The notes beneath the pieces were generated by a model. The model ran no database searches. It saw only the letters and a program-made list of their open reading frames with translations, and was not told where the DNA came from. Shown piece after piece: positions 63,111 to 64,000 of a DNA stretch of 64,000 bases (positions within the stretch are counted from its first letter, which is position 1; the number at the start of each line of letters is the position of its first letter). This stretch comes from Planktothrix sp. PCC 11201 (GTDB lineage Bacteria; Cyanobacteriota; Cyanobacteriia; Cyanobacteriales; Microcoleaceae), in NCBI RefSeq assembly GCF_900009135.1, contig NZ_LT797705.1, positions 28,724 to 92,723 of the forward strand, given 5' to 3'. The position numbers and the translations under genes were made by a program.

Positions 63111-63971
63111 TCAAAAGTATTCTGGGCAATTCTTAGATGATAATACAATCGCTCCTATTCGCCATCTTATTAGTCCACATACTGTCAAGATTACTGCTTC
63201 ATAATTTTGGCTCTTTAACCGAAATCTTTCTGAAGCAACTCGATAAATTTTTATCAGTCTTATTAAATGTTCGACTACAATCCTTTGTTTGGCTTTTAAC
63301 CGATTTTCTTCTCGATTTTCAAGGGATATTTCTTGATTCCTCGGTTTCTTATGTGGTGTATTAATTGCTGTTTCCCCTACATAAGCTTTATCCCCCCTGT
63401 ATTTTTGATGATTCCCCAATTCCTCCCTTCTTTCTCTCCACAATTTCAGATCGCTTGTTGCTCCGGTATAACCCACAGCTACATCCACTATTTCTTTCCC
63501 GCTCGGCATGACAATGACTTGATTTTTAAAGGTATGTGTTTTTTTCTTTCCTGAGTAATATTTTTTCTGCTCTTCATTGTCTGTTGGTCTTTGCATGGGC
63601 TGTTCATAGCTATCTACTACTAACTCATATTCCAGCAGAATTTTTTCTACCCACTCCCAATCACTCTCGTTTTTTTTTACTTGCTCAAGTAAACTGGCTG
63701 GCAGTAATTCTCTCAATATTTTTATCCCGTTATGGAAAATATCATTCGCTGTTGATTCACTCACTTCAAACTGTAACCCTAACATTTGAAATGTGGGCAT
63801 CTGATGCAGATAAATTAGAGTTAGTAAGATTTGTTCCTCCACAGATAATTTCTGGTGACGACCCCCACCTGCTTTAATCAACCTGATCTTAGCTTTTTCT
63901 CGTTCTTGTCGTTTTTCTTGTTCTAATAACTCCGCGGCTTGAATTAGTTCTATCAACTGTTCATATTCCAT
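63111..63971 (-). CDS. IS5-family (DDE_Tnp_4 type) transposase
   Basis: 286 residues. The N-terminal HTH (QKLSVEEQILLTLIYLHQMPTFQMLGLQFEVSESTANDIF) is followed by the DDE core: ELVVDSYEQPMQRP, VAVGYTGATSDLKLW, and RIVVEHLIRLIKIYR. This pattern is the ISL2/IS1031-like branch of IS5. The frame is complete and begins close to the window edge. The outer ends of the element are not defined here. Confidence 0.85.
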   Translation of the reverse strand: MEYEQLIELIQAAELLEQEKRQEREKAKIRLIKAGGGRHQKLSVEEQILLTLIYLHQMPTFQMLGLQFEVSESTANDIFHNGIKILRELLPASLLEQVKKNESDWEWVEKILLEYELVVDSYEQPMQRPTDNEEQKKYYSGKKKTHTFKNQVIVMPSGKEIVDVAVGYTGATSDLKLWRERREELGNHQKYRGDKAYVGETAINTPHKKPRNQEISLENREENRLKAKQRIVVEHLIRLIKIYRVASERFRLKSQNYEAVILTVCGLIRWRIGAIVLSSKNCPEYF

Positions 63972-64000
63972 CCCTAATAGCCTTTTTGTTTGCTGGGGAT

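Overview
The window looks like part of a large conjugative or mobilisable plasmid (or a closely related integrative element) of a filamentous cyanobacterium. The base composition is AT-rich. HIP1-type GCGATCGC octamers are scattered through the genes, and palindromic GCGATGCC...GGCATCGC repeats lie between them. Several families are typical of cyanobacterial accessory replicons: a CyRepA1-like replication protein, a Uma2 nuclease, DUF433 and PIN modules, and GmrSD-like DUF262 proteins. No rRNA, tRNA or chromosomal housekeeping block is visible.

Layout. 1-1.9 kb: a ParB-like gene split by an IS630-family element, then a small ribbon-helix-helix gene. 2.4-6.2 kb: a replication cassette dnaN-dnaX-holA (sliding clamp, clamp-loader ATPase, delta subunit) on the minus strand. 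6.5-10.2 kb: a membrane protein, a Dda/RecD-like helicase and a Phd-VapC pair. 10.3-17.7 kb: a type IV secretion block (VirB9/TraK-like, VirB10/TraB, VirB8/TraE, VirB6, VirB5-like and a 5'-truncated VirB4/TraC). 17.8-19.6 kb: an AT-rich GmrSD-like DUF262/DUF1524 gene abutting the truncation. 19.7-26.9 kb: a coiled-coil protein and a 1275-residue protein with the signature motifs of two-barrel RNA polymerases (cellular RdRP and phage YonO type). This is the most remarkable object in the window. 27-29.6 kb: a NACHT NTPase. 29.9-32.3 kb: small toxin-antitoxin-like genes and a retropepsin-like protein. 32.3-37.1 kb: a PRTRC cassette (ThiF with an internal amber codon, protein B, an IS-split gene, protein C, and a possible protein E). 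37.3-40.5 kb: a Gp157-like gene, a membrane-anchored nuclease-like protein and a Uma2 protein.

40.6-43.1 kb: recG split by a 416-bp IS200/IS605-like miniature element. 43.2-48.3 kb: the replication gene, with its 3' part damaged by a frameshift and a two-ORF IS630 element. 48.3-50.7 kb: a candidate origin region and a relaxase. 51.1-53.9 kb: AbiEi/AbiEii, whose last codons are replaced by a second IS630-type element. 54-57.1 kb: a mobilisation-type ParA/MobD-like ATPase split by the third copy of the first IS630 element, and a membrane protein. 57.2-63 kb: a defence island with an ATPase/TOPRIM pair, a GmrSD-like gene with a late nonsense codon, a DNA methyltransferase and a truncated XamI-like nuclease. 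An IS5-type transposase lies at the right edge.

The element therefore encodes much of its own information processing: Rep/primase, clamp and loader, helicases, PRTRC/ParB maintenance and possibly an RNA polymerase. It also carries transfer and defence genes. Many maintenance and transfer genes are broken (parB, the ParA/MobD-like gene, one PRTRC gene, thiF, recG, the rep 3' end, traC), mostly by nearly identical IS copies. This suggests recent IS expansion and decay, or survival through a second intact set of genes elsewhere.
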